Origin: Microbacteriaceae bacterium
GTDB taxonomy: Bacteria; Actinomycetota; Actinomycetes; Actinomycetales; Microbacteriaceae
NCBI GenBank assembly: GCA_029979375.1
Contig: JAPOHQ010000001.1
Span: 1 to 61,496 of the forward strand
DNA length: 61,496 nucleotides
Direction: 5' to 3'
Within the stretch, counting starts at the first letter, position 1; each line of letters opens with the position of its first letter. The notes beneath the pieces were generated by a model. The model searched no databases. It had not been told where the DNA came from and saw only the letters and a program-made list of their open reading frames with translations. Positions 39,124 through 48,337 of this stretch are shown piece by piece. The position numbers were made by a program, and so were the translations under genes.

Positions 39124-40125
39124 ATGGAATTCAGATATCTAGGAAACTCGGGATTCAAGGTCTCAGAGATCATCTATGGCAACTGGCTAACCCATGCCTC
39201 TCAGGTTGCAGACGACCAGGCCATCAAGACAGTGCATGCGGCCCTAGATGCTGGCATCACCACCTTCGACACCGCCGATGTCTATGCCAACCAGGCAGCG
39301 GAGGTAGTGCTCGGTAAGGCCCTCGAGGGTCAGCGCCGCGAGGGCATTGAGATCCTGACCAAGGTCTACTGGCCAGTGGCCGAGAAGGGTCCAAACGACA
39401 CCGGTCTGTCCAGAAAGCACATCTTCGAATCAATTCACGGTTCCCTAAAGCGCCTCAAGACCGATTACGTCGAGCTCTACCAAGCCCACCGATACGACTA
39501 CGAGACGCCCCTGGAAGAGACCATGCAGGCCTTTGCCGATCTGGTTCGACAGGGCAAGGTGATGTATGTCGGAGTCTCGGAGTGGACTGCCGAGCAAATT
39601 CGCGAGGGTAAGAAGCTTGCCGATCAGCTTGGTTTTCAGCTGATTTCAAACCAGCCCCAGTATTCGATGCTCTGGCGAGTAATTGAAGAAAAGGTTGTTC
39701 CAACATCAAAGGAGCTTGGGCTCGGGCAGATCGTCTGGTCCCCGATGGCTCAGGGTGTTCTTAGCGGAAAATACCTCCCAGGGCAGCCCGCCCCCGAGGG
39801 ATCTCGTGCGGCAGATCCCAACGTCGGCGAATTCATTCAAAAGTTCATGACCGACGATGTCCTCACCAGAGTTCAGCAGCTTGCTCCGCTTGCGAAAGAG
39901 GTTGGACTGGATATGGCTCAGTTCGCGGTCGCCTGGGTGCTTCAGAACGACAACGTTTCTGCGGCCATTGTGGGTGCGAGCAGGCCCGAGCAAATCTCTT
40001 CTAACGTGAGGGCCGCCGGGGTAAAACTCCCCGCGGAGATCATGAAGAAGGTGGATGAGATTCTCGGTGACGTGGTCGTTACTGACCCAAGCAACACTAA
40101 GAGCCCTGAAGGTCGCCTCTGCTAA
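39124..40125 (+). CDS. Aldo/keto reductase family oxidoreductase
   Basis: This 333-residue NADP-dependent TIM-barrel reductase is similar to the voltage-gated K+ channel beta-subunit group. The catalytic tetrad is visible: Asp and Tyr in FDTADVYANQAAEVVLGKAL, Lys in ILTKVYW, His in YQAHRYD. The coenzyme region is in SNQPQYSML and IVGASRPEQISSN. The substrate is unknown. It starts with ATG after GGGAGATAAAA. The last 29 bases overlap the convergent pyrD. Confidence 0.9.
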   Translation: MEFRYLGNSGFKVSEIIYGNWLTHASQVADDQAIKTVHAALDAGITTFDTADVYANQAAEVVLGKALEGQRREGIEILTKVYWPVAEKGPNDTGLSRKHIFESIHGSLKRLKTDYVELYQAHRYDYETPLEETMQAFADLVRQGKVMYVGVSEWTAEQIREGKKLADQLGFQLISNQPQYSMLWRVIEEKVVPTSKELGLGQIVWSPMAQGVLSGKYLPGQPAPEGSRAADPNVGEFIQKFMTDDVLTRVQQLAPLAKEVGLDMAQFAVAWVLQNDNVSAAIVGASRPEQISSNVRAAGVKLPAEIMKKVDEILGDVVVTDPSNTKSPEGRLC

Positions 40126-41086
40126 GAGCGCGCGCCCAGAATGGGCCGTGGTAGACAAAACCTGTGTAGCCCTGAACCAGGTCTGCGCCCGCCGCAAGGC
40201 GCGCTCTGACGTCGGAGGCGGACTCCACTCCCCCGACCGAGATAATGGCGAGCGACTGGGAGAGCGCCCGAACCTTTTGCAGCAGCTCAATTGCGCGTGG
40301 AGCTAAAGGTGCGCCACTGAGCCCGCCAGTCTCCTGGACATGTGGCCCACTGATGCCCTCTCGGGAAATCGTGGTGTTGGCAACTATCAGCCCAGAAAGC
40401 TCCAGCTCGGTGGCCAAAGCAACTACGGCCTCAAGATCTGAGTTATCCATGTCTGGAGCTATTTTCAGGAAGATGGGCGTCGCACCGGCATGCTGCTTCG
40501 TCGCCTCCAGGATTGGCCTGAGAGCTGTCACCTGCTGAAGGTCTCTCAGTCCAGGTGTGTTGGGGCTTGAAACGTTGACCACCAGGTAGTCCGCAAGGCT
40601 TGCTAGTTTCTTGGCACAAACCGCGTAGTCGCTGGCGGCCATCTCGGCGGAAGTTTGTTTGTTCTTCCCTATGTTCACACCAATAACCGGAAGCTTCTTG
40701 CCGCTATAGCGAAGCCTCTCGAGCCGAGCCGCCAGGGCGTCGGCACCCTCGTTGTTGAAACCCATTCGATTGATAAGTGCGCGGTGTTCGGCGAGCCTAA
40801 ATAGCCTGGGCTTGGGATTGCCCGGTTGGGCAAGTGGGGTGACCGTGCCTACCTCGACGTGCCCAAAACCAAGCTGATAGAGCTGCCTTATCAACTTGCC
40901 ATTCTTGTCAAAGCCTGCAGCCATTCCGATTGCGTTCTCAAACCTGATGCCAGCAACCTCCCGCGCTCGGCCCTGAATTCGCCGTGAGAAGAGTGCTGCC
41001 AGAATGCGTATTCCGATTACCCCGAGTGAGTGAGCAAACTCCGGATCTAGGCGCTTGAGGATGAGGTTGAAGAGCAGCCGATACAT
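40097..41086 (-). CDS. pyrD: Quinone-dependent dihydroorotate dehydrogenase PyrD
   Basis: This class 2, membrane-associated flavoenzyme oxidises dihydroorotate to orotate in pyrimidine synthesis and feeds electrons to menaquinone. The 329 residues start with the amphipathic anchor MYRLLFNLILKRLDPEFAHSLG. FMN and active-site phrases are GMAAGFDKNGKLI, NRMGFNNEGADAL, VNVSSPNTPGLRDLQ with the class 2 catalytic Ser, and ISVGGVESASDVRARLAAGADLVQGYTGFVYHGP. It is coupled to nrdR (TGATG). Confidence 0.96.
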   Translation of the reverse strand: MYRLLFNLILKRLDPEFAHSLGVIGIRILAALFSRRIQGRAREVAGIRFENAIGMAAGFDKNGKLIRQLYQLGFGHVEVGTVTPLAQPGNPKPRLFRLAEHRALINRMGFNNEGADALAARLERLRYSGKKLPVIGVNIGKNKQTSAEMAASDYAVCAKKLASLADYLVVNVSSPNTPGLRDLQQVTALRPILEATKQHAGATPIFLKIAPDMDNSDLEAVVALATELELSGLIVANTTISREGISGPHVQETGGLSGAPLAPRAIELLQKVRALSQSLAIISVGGVESASDVRARLAAGADLVQGYTGFVYHGPFWARALSRGDLQGS

Positions 41087-41526
41087 CAGTCGCGAAGCTC
41101 GTTTATTGCAGATTCAAAGTCTTCCAGCGAGTCCCATGCCTGGTAGACGCTTGCAAATCGCATGTAAGCGACGTGATCGAGGTTTCTAAGCGGCTCCAGA
41201 ATTGCAAGACCAATGTCTTGGGCCTCGATGCTGGCTGCGCCGGTGGCGCGAAGAGTCTCCTCAACCTGCTGTGCCAAGAGGGCTAGGTCGCCATCTGTCA
41301 CAGGCCTACCCTGGCAGGCCTTGGTAACACCGGCGATGATCTTGTCTCGAGAAAACGGCTCCGTCACGCCAGAGCGCTTGGTGACCATCAAACTTGCGGT
41401 CTCGATGGTGGTGAAACGCTTCTGACACTCGGGGCACTGCCTTCGCCGTCTGATGGCTGAGCCATCATCGGATGTCCGAGAGTCGATCACTCTGGAATCC
41501 GCGTGTCTACAAAATGGGCAGTGCAT
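41086..41526 (-). CDS. nrdR: Transcriptional repressor NrdR
   Basis: This 146-residue repressor of ribonucleotide reductase genes senses ATP/dATP. The zinc ribbon uses Cys3, Cys6, Cys31 and Cys34 (CPFC and CPEC); RRRRQC binds DNA. The ATP-cone (about 47-137) begins VTKRSGVTEPFSRDKIIAGV. It sits between hisD and pyrD with one-base overlaps (TGATG) on both sides, linking control of nucleotide synthesis to a pyrimidine gene. Confidence 0.96.
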   Translation of the reverse strand: MHCPFCRHADSRVIDSRTSDDGSAIRRRRQCPECQKRFTTIETASLMVTKRSGVTEPFSRDKIIAGVTKACQGRPVTDGDLALLAQQVEETLRATGAASIEAQDIGLAILEPLRNLDHVAYMRFASVYQAWDSLEDFESAINELRD

Positions 41527-42827
41527 CAGCTCTCAAATCTAATCCGTGCCGCTTCGCCATGGGCCCCGAGACCTTCTGCATCGGCAAAGACACTCAGATC
41601 ATCAACGACTTCCCTGAGGGCCTCTTGGCTGTAGCTGATGACCTGCTGCTGTCTCAAAAAGGTCTGAACTGATAGTCCGGAGTAGAACTTGGCCTGCTCG
41701 GAGGTTGGAAGCACGTGGTTACTGCCGGCCAAATAGTCCCCCAGAGAGACCGGCGAGTTTGCACCAACAAAGACCGCTCCGGCATTTCTAATCTGAGCAG
41801 CGACATCGCGCGCGTTAGCGGTCATGATCTCGAGGTGTTCGGTGGCGTACTCGTTGGCGATCGCAATTGCCTCGAGAATCGAGGCCGTCTTGCAAAGAAC
41901 CGACTGTTGCCCTGCGAGTGCAGCCTCAACGCGGGTTCTGTTTGGGGTGTTGGACGTTTGTCGCTCAACCTCCAGGGCCACCTCAGCAATCAGCTCATCC
42001 GAATCGGTCAGCAGGACTGCGGCGGCATTCTCATCGTGTTCGGCTTGAGAAATCAGATCGGCCGCAATCAGCCGCGCATCCGCCTGAGCATCCGCGATGA
42101 TCATGACTTCGGTAGGACCCGCCTCGGAGTCGATAGCTATTTGACCTCGAAGCAAGCCCTTGGCAGTTGCGACAAAGATGTTTCCTGGGCCTGTGACCAT
42201 CCGAACGGGCTCCAACCCGATTGATTCGACTCCGTATGCCATGGCAGCAACCGCCGATGCTCCGCCAATGGCAAAGACATCAGAGACTCCCAGAAGTTCC
42301 GCTGTCGCGAGGATGGTTGGGTGAGGCAAACCCGCAAACTCTTTTTGAGGTGGCGTGCAGATCACAAGCCTTGGAACTTCGGCAACCTGCGCCGGAACGA
42401 CGTTCATGATTGTGCTGGAGGGATAAACAGCCTTGCCACCTGGAACATAGAGTCCCACCGAATCCACTGGCACATTCCGCAGCCTGACCTCGCCACCGGC
42501 TGTCGGCAGACTCAGGACCTCTGCGGGTAGCTGGTCTTGACTGACCGTCCTGACCCTCGCGATTGACTTTTCGAGTGCGGTGCGGAGCGCTGGGTCAAGG
42601 TCTTCGAGCGCCTGGGCCATATCCTCCCTGGCAACCTTGAAAGACTTCGGGACTACGCCATCGAAACGCTCAGAGTGGTCACGAAGTGCACTCTCTCCGC
42701 TGTTCTTTACTTCGCCAATGAGCTCGGCGACCTTGGTCTCAACGTCAGCGCCGCCGATTGCTGCCCTGGGAATCAGCTCGCGCACCCGCAAAGCGGTAAC
42801 CTCTCCGCTCCAAATTAGCTTTCGCAT
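41526..42827 (-). CDS. hisD: Histidinol dehydrogenase HisD
   Basis: This zinc enzyme oxidises L-histidinol to L-histidine in two NAD-dependent steps. The 433 residues include VPVDSVGLYVPGGKAVYPSS, GPGNIFVATAKGLLRGQIAID, GPTEVMIIAD, SQAEHDENAAAVL and LSVQTFLRQQQVISYS. In many actinobacteria hisD heads the his operon; here it is alone and coupled to nrdR and pyrD. The ATG follows CAGGAATCGGCC. It is divergent from the flavin reductase gene. Confidence 0.95.
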   Translation of the reverse strand: MRKLIWSGEVTALRVRELIPRAAIGGADVETKVAELIGEVKNSGESALRDHSERFDGVVPKSFKVAREDMAQALEDLDPALRTALEKSIARVRTVSQDQLPAEVLSLPTAGGEVRLRNVPVDSVGLYVPGGKAVYPSSTIMNVVPAQVAEVPRLVICTPPQKEFAGLPHPTILATAELLGVSDVFAIGGASAVAAMAYGVESIGLEPVRMVTGPGNIFVATAKGLLRGQIAIDSEAGPTEVMIIADAQADARLIAADLISQAEHDENAAAVLLTDSDELIAEVALEVERQTSNTPNRTRVEAALAGQQSVLCKTASILEAIAIANEYATEHLEIMTANARDVAAQIRNAGAVFVGANSPVSLGDYLAGSNHVLPTSEQAKFYSGLSVQTFLRQQQVISYSQEALREVVDDLSVFADAEGLGAHGEAARIRFES

Positions 42828-42872
42828 GGCCGATTCCTGTGAGATTGAAAGATGCCCTAACCTTATCTGAGA

Positions 42873-43391
42873 ATGAATCAGAACTCCCCAGACTTCCCCC
42901 TGAGTGGAACCGAAGCCCTGCTATCGGTGTTCCGCAATCATGCCTCTGGAATAACGATCATCACCTCACGCACCACGCAGGGCGAGCCAATCGGTTTCAC
43001 GGCCTCATCGATTACCTCGCTGGGTTCTAATCCCCCGTTGGTTTCGATGAACATTGCCCAGGGCTCCTCGAGTTATGAGCACATGTCGCCCGGCACCAAG
43101 GTTGCAATCCACACCATGGATGAAAACACCGTTGACCTGGCAATTAGGTTTGCAGGCCCCAAGGAGCAAAGGTTCAGCGGCGACGAGCAGGTGGGCCCCT
43201 TTGAGCTGCCCATTCTCGAGTGCCCCTCGGTGCTAATTGGAACCGTGAGGGAGCGGTTTGAGGTGGAAAAGAATGCGGTTCTAGTGATTTCGGCGGAGCT
43301 AGCCAGCGAGGAGAAGGTCGCAAACCGACCCCTGGTTTACTTCCAGCGCGGCTACCACGTCATCGGCGACCGCATCGCAGACAATTCCTAG
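42873..43391 (+). CDS. Flavin reductase family protein
   Basis: This 172-residue FMN-binding split-barrel protein resembles the NAD(P)H:flavin reductases that serve two-component monooxygenases. The signature is FRNHASGITIITSRTTQGEPIGFTASSITSLGSNPPLVSMNI (read in parts: SGITIITS, GFTASS, PPLVSMNI) with VIGDR at the end. No partner monooxygenase is nearby. A TAACCT box lies nine bases before the ATG. The stop shares CTAG with the convergent dnaE stop. Confidence 0.88.
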   Translation: MNQNSPDFPLSGTEALLSVFRNHASGITIITSRTTQGEPIGFTASSITSLGSNPPLVSMNIAQGSSSYEHMSPGTKVAIHTMDENTVDLAIRFAGPKEQRFSGDEQVGPFELPILECPSVLIGTVRERFEVEKNAVLVISAELASEEKVANRPLVYFQRGYHVIGDRIADNS

Positions 43392-46300
43392 TCCACCGCA
43401 TCGGGCCCAAACAGGGCCTTCAGCTCACCGAACAGGTCGTGCCCGACGCTAACGCGCTGGGGCAGCATGAAGTGGCTGGTCTGGCCACCTGATAGCAGCT
43501 TCACCTGCACCTCAACCGGACCCGGGTGAGCCTCCAATATTGTGGCGAGTTCAATCAGCCGATCCTTCGTGGCAAGAGCCTCCGTCAGCTTGAGTTGCAG
43601 GACTCCGCCTTGTTCCCGACCGGCCTCAAGCACCTCTATCGAATATCCCTGCAGCACGACCTCGTCGTCCCTTCTGGAGACTCTGCCGCGAATGGTGACC
43701 GTGGAGTCCTCGACCATAAGCTCCCGAAACTCCTGGTAGGTCTTTCCCATGAACATCACTGTGATCTCGCCCGAAAAGTCCTCGAGGGTTAGCTGGCCGT
43801 AAGGATTGCCCGAGCTCCTAGCAATCTTGTGCTGCACTTGGGTAATCAACCCGGCCAGGGTGATGCTCTCACCGTCGGCAATTTCGGAGTCTCGCAGGGC
43901 GGCAGAGCCCATATCCGAGTGCCGCATCAGATCGGCCTCCATGCCGGCAAGCGGATGATCGGAGACATAGAGCCCCAACATTTCCCGCTCGTGGCTGAGC
44001 AGGTCGCGCTTCGTCCACTCTGGCAGCTGAGGAATCTCTATTGTTGTTGGGTCTTCCTCCATGAGATCTCCGAATAGATCAACCTGGCCAGATGCCGCCT
44101 CGCGCTTAATGACGGCGAGGGCATCGATGGCTTCGTCGTGGATGGCCAAGAGCGAGCGGCGGGTGTGGCCGAGAGAGTCAAATGCGCCGGCCTTGATCAT
44201 CGACTCAACCACGCGCTTCGTGCTGGCCTGGTTCGAGACCCTCTCCAAGTAGTCACGGAAAGATGCGAATGGCGACTGCTCCCGGGCGCTGACAATGCTC
44301 TCGACAACGTTCTTGCCGACGTTTCGAACCGCTCCAAGTCCGAAACGAATGTCATCGCCAACGGCGTTGAAGACGTGGATTGACTCATTGATGTCTGGTG
44401 GCAGGACCTTGATTCCCATCTTCCGACACTCATTGAGGTAGATCCCCAGCTTGTCCTTAGAGTCACTCACAGAGGTCAATAGTGCGGCCATGTATTCTGC
44501 GGGGAAGTTGGCCTTGAGGTAGGCCGTCCAGTAGCTGAGCACACCGTATCCAGCCGAATGAGCCTTGTTGAAGGCATAGTCGGCAAAGGGCAGCAGTGTG
44601 TCCCAAAGGGCCTTGACGGCACCCTCGGAATAACCGTTAGCCTTCATGCCTTCTGAGAAGATCTCGAACTGTTTTGCCAACTCCTCGGGCTTCTTCTTTC
44701 CCATCGCCCTGCGCAGCAGATCAGCCTGGCCAAGGGTGTAGCCGGCCACCTTTTGCGCGGCCGCCATGACCTGCTCCTGGTAAACAATCAGCCCGTATGT
44801 CGGGTCGAGAATCTCTCTGAGCGGTTCCGTCAGTTCCGGATGCACGCCCTCGGAGACCTGCTGGCCATTCTTGCGCTGGGCATAGTTGGTGTGAGAGTTC
44901 ATTCCCATCGGGCCTGGTCGATAGAGCGCAATCACAGCCGAGATGTGCTCGAATTCGCTTGGCTTGAGCATGCGCAAGAGGGATCGCATGTTGTTGCCAT
45001 CAAGCTGGAAAACTCCTAGGGTGTCGCCCCTAGAAAGGAGCTGGTAGGTGTTCTCGTCGGCATTCAGGTCGAGCTCCTCGAGCACCACGCTCTGACCACG
45101 ATTCTTTTTGATGTTTTCCAGGGCGTCATCAATCACGGTGAGGTTTCGAAGCCCCAAGAAGTCCATTTTTAGAAGACCCAGCTCCTCACAGGGTGGCTGA
45201 TCGAACTGCGTGATGATGGCGCCATCCTCTTCGCGCTTCATGATTGGTATGACATCCATCAGCGGCTTGGCGCTCATAATGACACCGGCGGCGTGAACTC
45301 CCCACTGCCGCTTGAGTGACTCGAGGCCCTGCGCCAACTCGAAAACCTCTTTGCTGTCCGGGTCACTCTCGATGAGCTCGCGGAACTCTGCTCCCTCGGC
45401 GTAGCGCTCAGAACCCGCCACCGTTACCTCATCAAGGCTCACGTCTCGACCCAGGACCATCTGAGGCATTGCCTTGGTCAACTTCTCGCCAACGGCATAG
45501 GGCTTTGCAAGGACCCTCGCGGCGTCCTTTAGGGCCTGCTTCGCCTTGATGGTTCCAAAGGTCACGATCTGTGCGACGCGGTCATCGCCATACTTCTCCG
45601 TCACATAGCGAATGACCTCTGGCCTGCGCCGATCGTCGAAGTCAACGTCGATATCTGGCATCGAAAGTCGCTCAGGGTTCAAAAAGCGCTCAAAGATCAG
45701 GTCGTGCTCCAAGGGGTCCAGCTCGGTGATGCCAAGCGCATAGGCCACGATCGACCCGGCGGCCGATCCCCGACCGGGACCAACCCGGATGCCCTGGGCT
45801 CTGGCCCAGGCGATGAAGTCTGCAACAACCAGGAAGTAGCCGGGGAAACCCATCTTGGTAATGACATCGATCTCATAGGCGGCCTGACGCTTGCGATCTT
45901 CATCAAAGCCCTTAGGGAACCTCCGGTCCATGCCGGCCCAGACTTCCTTTTCAAACCAGCCCGCCTCTGTTTGGCCCTCTGGAACCGGGAACCGGGGCAT
46001 CAGGTCTTGCTTCTCGAAGTCAATCTGGCAGCGCTCTGCAATTAGCAGGGTGTTGTCGGCGGCCTCCGGGAGTTCACTAAAGAGAGCGCGCATCTCCTTC
46101 GGAGACTTCAGGTAATACTCCTGGGACTCAAACCTGAAGCGCCTCGGGTCATCCATGTTCGTGCCGGTCTGGACGCAAAGGAGCGCCTCGTGGGCGTGGG
46201 AGTCTTCCTTCTCAACGTAGTGAAGGTCATTGGTGCCAACCAGTGGCAGTGAGAGTTCCTTAGCAATCTGAAGCAGATCGTCTCGCACCCGCTTTTCGAT

Positions 46301-46882
46301 CTCCAGGGCGTGGTCCATGACCTCCACGAAGTAGTTGCCCTTGCCGAAGATGTCGAGGAAGTCGCTGGCTGCCTGCAAAGCCTCATCAAACTGCCCGAGA
46401 CGCAGGCGAGTCTGAATCTCACCACTGGGGCAGCCGGTGGTGGCAATGATGCCCGAGCTGTGAAGCTGCAGCAATTCGCGGTCGATTCGCGGTTTGAAGT
46501 AGTAACCGGAGAGATAAGCCTCGCTGCTTAGACGGAAAAGGTTATTCATGCCGGCATTGTTTTCCGCCCACATCGTGATATGAGTGAAGGCACCACCGCC
46601 CGAGACATCGTCCCCGCCACCATCGCCCCAGCGGACCTTCGACTTTTCAAGCCTGGAACCTGGGGCCATGTAAGCCTCGATGCCGATTATTGGCTTCACC
46701 CCTGCCGCGTTGGCCTGCTTCCAAAACTCATAGGCACCATGGGTGTTGCCGTGATCGGTCATGGCGATGGCCGGCATTGCGAGCTCGGCTGCCTTCTGAA
46801 CCAGCGGCTTGATGCGCGCCGCGCCATCAAGCATTGAATACTCGGTGTGGTTGTGCAGATGAACAAACGACTTCTCTGACAC
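43388..46882 (-). CDS. dnaE: DNA polymerase III alpha subunit DnaE
   Basis: This is the replicative polymerase. Its 1164 residues comprise the PHP domain (SFVHLHNHTEYSMLDGA, AIAMTDHGNTHG), the catalytic palm with GRGSAAGS and PDIDVDFDDRRRPEV, the thumb/fingers with YRPGPMGMNSH, AGYGVLSYWTAYLKA, a helix-hairpin-helix region and an OB domain (ITLAGLITQVQHK). The intact PHP metal motifs agree with the proofreading PHP of actinobacterial DnaE1. The GTG at 46882 follows AAAGGTG; the frame is open to a TTG at 46906. Confidence 0.97.
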   Translation of the reverse strand: MSEKSFVHLHNHTEYSMLDGAARIKPLVQKAAELAMPAIAMTDHGNTHGAYEFWKQANAAGVKPIIGIEAYMAPGSRLEKSKVRWGDGGGDDVSGGGAFTHITMWAENNAGMNNLFRLSSEAYLSGYYFKPRIDRELLQLHSSGIIATTGCPSGEIQTRLRLGQFDEALQAASDFLDIFGKGNYFVEVMDHALEIEKRVRDDLLQIAKELSLPLVGTNDLHYVEKEDSHAHEALLCVQTGTNMDDPRRFRFESQEYYLKSPKEMRALFSELPEAADNTLLIAERCQIDFEKQDLMPRFPVPEGQTEAGWFEKEVWAGMDRRFPKGFDEDRKRQAAYEIDVITKMGFPGYFLVVADFIAWARAQGIRVGPGRGSAAGSIVAYALGITELDPLEHDLIFERFLNPERLSMPDIDVDFDDRRRPEVIRYVTEKYGDDRVAQIVTFGTIKAKQALKDAARVLAKPYAVGEKLTKAMPQMVLGRDVSLDEVTVAGSERYAEGAEFRELIESDPDSKEVFELAQGLESLKRQWGVHAAGVIMSAKPLMDVIPIMKREEDGAIITQFDQPPCEELGLLKMDFLGLRNLTVIDDALENIKKNRGQSVVLEELDLNADENTYQLLSRGDTLGVFQLDGNNMRSLLRMLKPSEFEHISAVIALYRPGPMGMNSHTNYAQRKNGQQVSEGVHPELTEPLREILDPTYGLIVYQEQVMAAAQKVAGYTLGQADLLRRAMGKKKPEELAKQFEIFSEGMKANGYSEGAVKALWDTLLPFADYAFNKAHSAGYGVLSYWTAYLKANFPAEYMAALLTSVSDSKDKLGIYLNECRKMGIKVLPPDINESIHVFNAVGDDIRFGLGAVRNVGKNVVESIVSAREQSPFASFRDYLERVSNQASTKRVVESMIKAGAFDSLGHTRRSLLAIHDEAIDALAVIKREAASGQVDLFGDLMEEDPTTIEIPQLPEWTKRDLLSHEREMLGLYVSDHPLAGMEADLMRHSDMGSAALRDSEIADGESITLAGLITQVQHKIARSSGNPYGQLTLEDFSGEITVMFMGKTYQEFRELMVEDSTVTIRGRVSRRDDEVVLQGYSIEVLEAGREQGGVLQLKLTEALATKDRLIELATILEAHPGPVEVQVKLLSGGQTSHFMLPQRVSVGHDLFGELKALFGPDAVD

Positions 46883-46908
46883 TTCACACCTTTCGATAGG
46901 CCTCAATG

Positions 46909-47853
46909 CTAAAGCCGAAAGGAGACATCGCGAAGTGCCTCGAGGGCAATTTCCAAATCGCTCGGATACTTCGAGGAAAACTCAACCGGCTGCTTGGTTA
47001 TGGGGTGCTCGAATGCCAATTTCACCGCATGCAGCCACTGCCGTCTAAGCCCCAACTTTTGGGCAAGCTTCGGGTCGGACCCATAGAGGTCATCTCCCAC
47101 TAGCGGATGATTGAAGTGTGCGAAGTGAACCCTGATCTGGTGGGTTCTGCCGGTTTCAAGGCCCACCTCAACCAGGGCGGCAGTGGGAAGTAGTTCGATC
47201 AGGCGGTAGTGAGTAACCGCCGGCTTTCCGCCTGCAGAAATAGTGAACTTGTAGTCGTGTCTGGAGCTTCGGGCAATTGGGGTATCGATGGTTCCCTCGG
47301 CGGGTTCGGGGTGCCCCTGAACCAAGGCGTGATAGGTCTTCTGCACGGCCCTGTCTCTGAAGGCCTGTTTCAAAACCGCATATGCAGCCTCGCTCTTAGC
47401 AAGGACCATGAGACCTGAGGTGCCAACATCCAGGCGCTGCACAATCCCCTGGCGCTCCTGAGCCCCCGAGGTGGTTAGCGTGATTCCGCGTGCTAAGAGT
47501 ACGCCGGGGACAGAGGGGCCAACATAGCCTTGGGTTGGGTGGGAGACCACTCCCGCAGGCTTATCAACAACGACGATGTCCGAATCCTGAAAAACAATCT
47601 CGAGCTCGGGAACGTCCTCGGCCTCTACCGCGACCTCCGATTGCTTTTCCTCGAGCTCTACCTCAACCGTTGAGCCCTCGGTGAGTCGAGAACTCTTGTT
47701 AGCTGGTTTGCCATCAACTAGGACCTTGCCGGCTTCCACGAGCTGACCGACCTGGGTTCTGGAAAGACCAAGCATCTTTGCAACCGCGGCGTCGAGCCGC
47801 TCCCCCACTCGGGCCTCTGGAACCGGAAGCAACCTACTTGGCACGCCCGCCAC
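46909..47853 (-). CDS. rluD: RluD-family 23S rRNA pseudouridine synthase
   Basis: This 314-residue pseudouridine synthase is of the RluA/RluD type. An N-terminal S4 domain (about 16-75, GERLDAAVAKMLGLSRTQVGQLVEAGKVLVDG) binds RNA. The catalytic Asp is in RLDVGTSGLMVLAKS; other motifs are VVDKPAGVVSHP and LETGRTHQIRVHF. Which rRNA bases it modifies is not known from sequence. The start GTG 47853 (or GTG 47844) lies inside the end of lspA, the usual neighbour. Confidence 0.94.
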   Translation of the reverse strand: MAGVPSRLLPVPEARVGERLDAAVAKMLGLSRTQVGQLVEAGKVLVDGKPANKSSRLTEGSTVEVELEEKQSEVAVEAEDVPELEIVFQDSDIVVVDKPAGVVSHPTQGYVGPSVPGVLLARGITLTTSGAQERQGIVQRLDVGTSGLMVLAKSEAAYAVLKQAFRDRAVQKTYHALVQGHPEPAEGTIDTPIARSSRHDYKFTISAGGKPAVTHYRLIELLPTAALVEVGLETGRTHQIRVHFAHFNHPLVGDDLYGSDPKLAQKLGLRRQWLHAVKLAFEHPITKQPVEFSSKYPSDLEIALEALRDVSFRL

Positions 47854-48337
47854 CTATTTCGTCCCCAAGCATGGTTCTCAGGATCGCGAGGCTTACCCCA
47901 ATTACTAGGAAGCTGTCGGCGAGATTGAAGATCGGGAAGTTGAAGGGAATCTGGATGAAGTCGACGACGTGACCATTGAAGAACTCAGGAGCCTTCAACG
48001 CCCGGTCGATTAGGTTTCCGGCAGCTCCCCCGAGCACGAAACCCGCGATCACCGACCAGGTCATGGTCTTGGCTCTTGGGCCGAAGGTAATCATGGCAAT
48101 GGTTGCGGCCAGTGAAATGGTCGTCAATATCCAGGTTGCACCGACACCTAGGGAGAAGGCTGCGGCGTCGTTATAGGCCAGGCGAAACTTCAGCAGCTCA
48201 CCGATGACTGGTATCGAACCTTGCCCAACCAGGGTACTTTCAGCCCAAAACTTGGTTATTTGATCGAGAGCGACAACCGCAATTGCTATCGCGAAGAAGA
48301 CAGCTGTGCGCGGACCTCTAGTCCTTGCGCTTCTCAC
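47834..48337 (-). CDS. lspA: Lipoprotein signal peptidase LspA
   Basis: This membrane aspartyl protease removes lipoprotein signal peptides, such as those of CtaC and the FKBP lipoprotein in this window. The 167 residues have four membrane segments. The catalytic Asp pair is in GNLIDR and FNLADS; YNDAAAFSLG stands in place of the common YNxGAAF motif. The GTG start lies inside the end of wag31 (20-base overlap), so translation is probably coupled. Confidence 0.95.
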   Translation of the reverse strand: MRSARTRGPRTAVFFAIAIAVVALDQITKFWAESTLVGQGSIPVIGELLKFRLAYNDAAAFSLGVGATWILTTISLAATIAMITFGPRAKTMTWSVIAGFVLGGAAGNLIDRALKAPEFFNGHVVDFIQIPFNFPIFNLADSFLVIGVSLAILRTMLGDEIGGGRAK

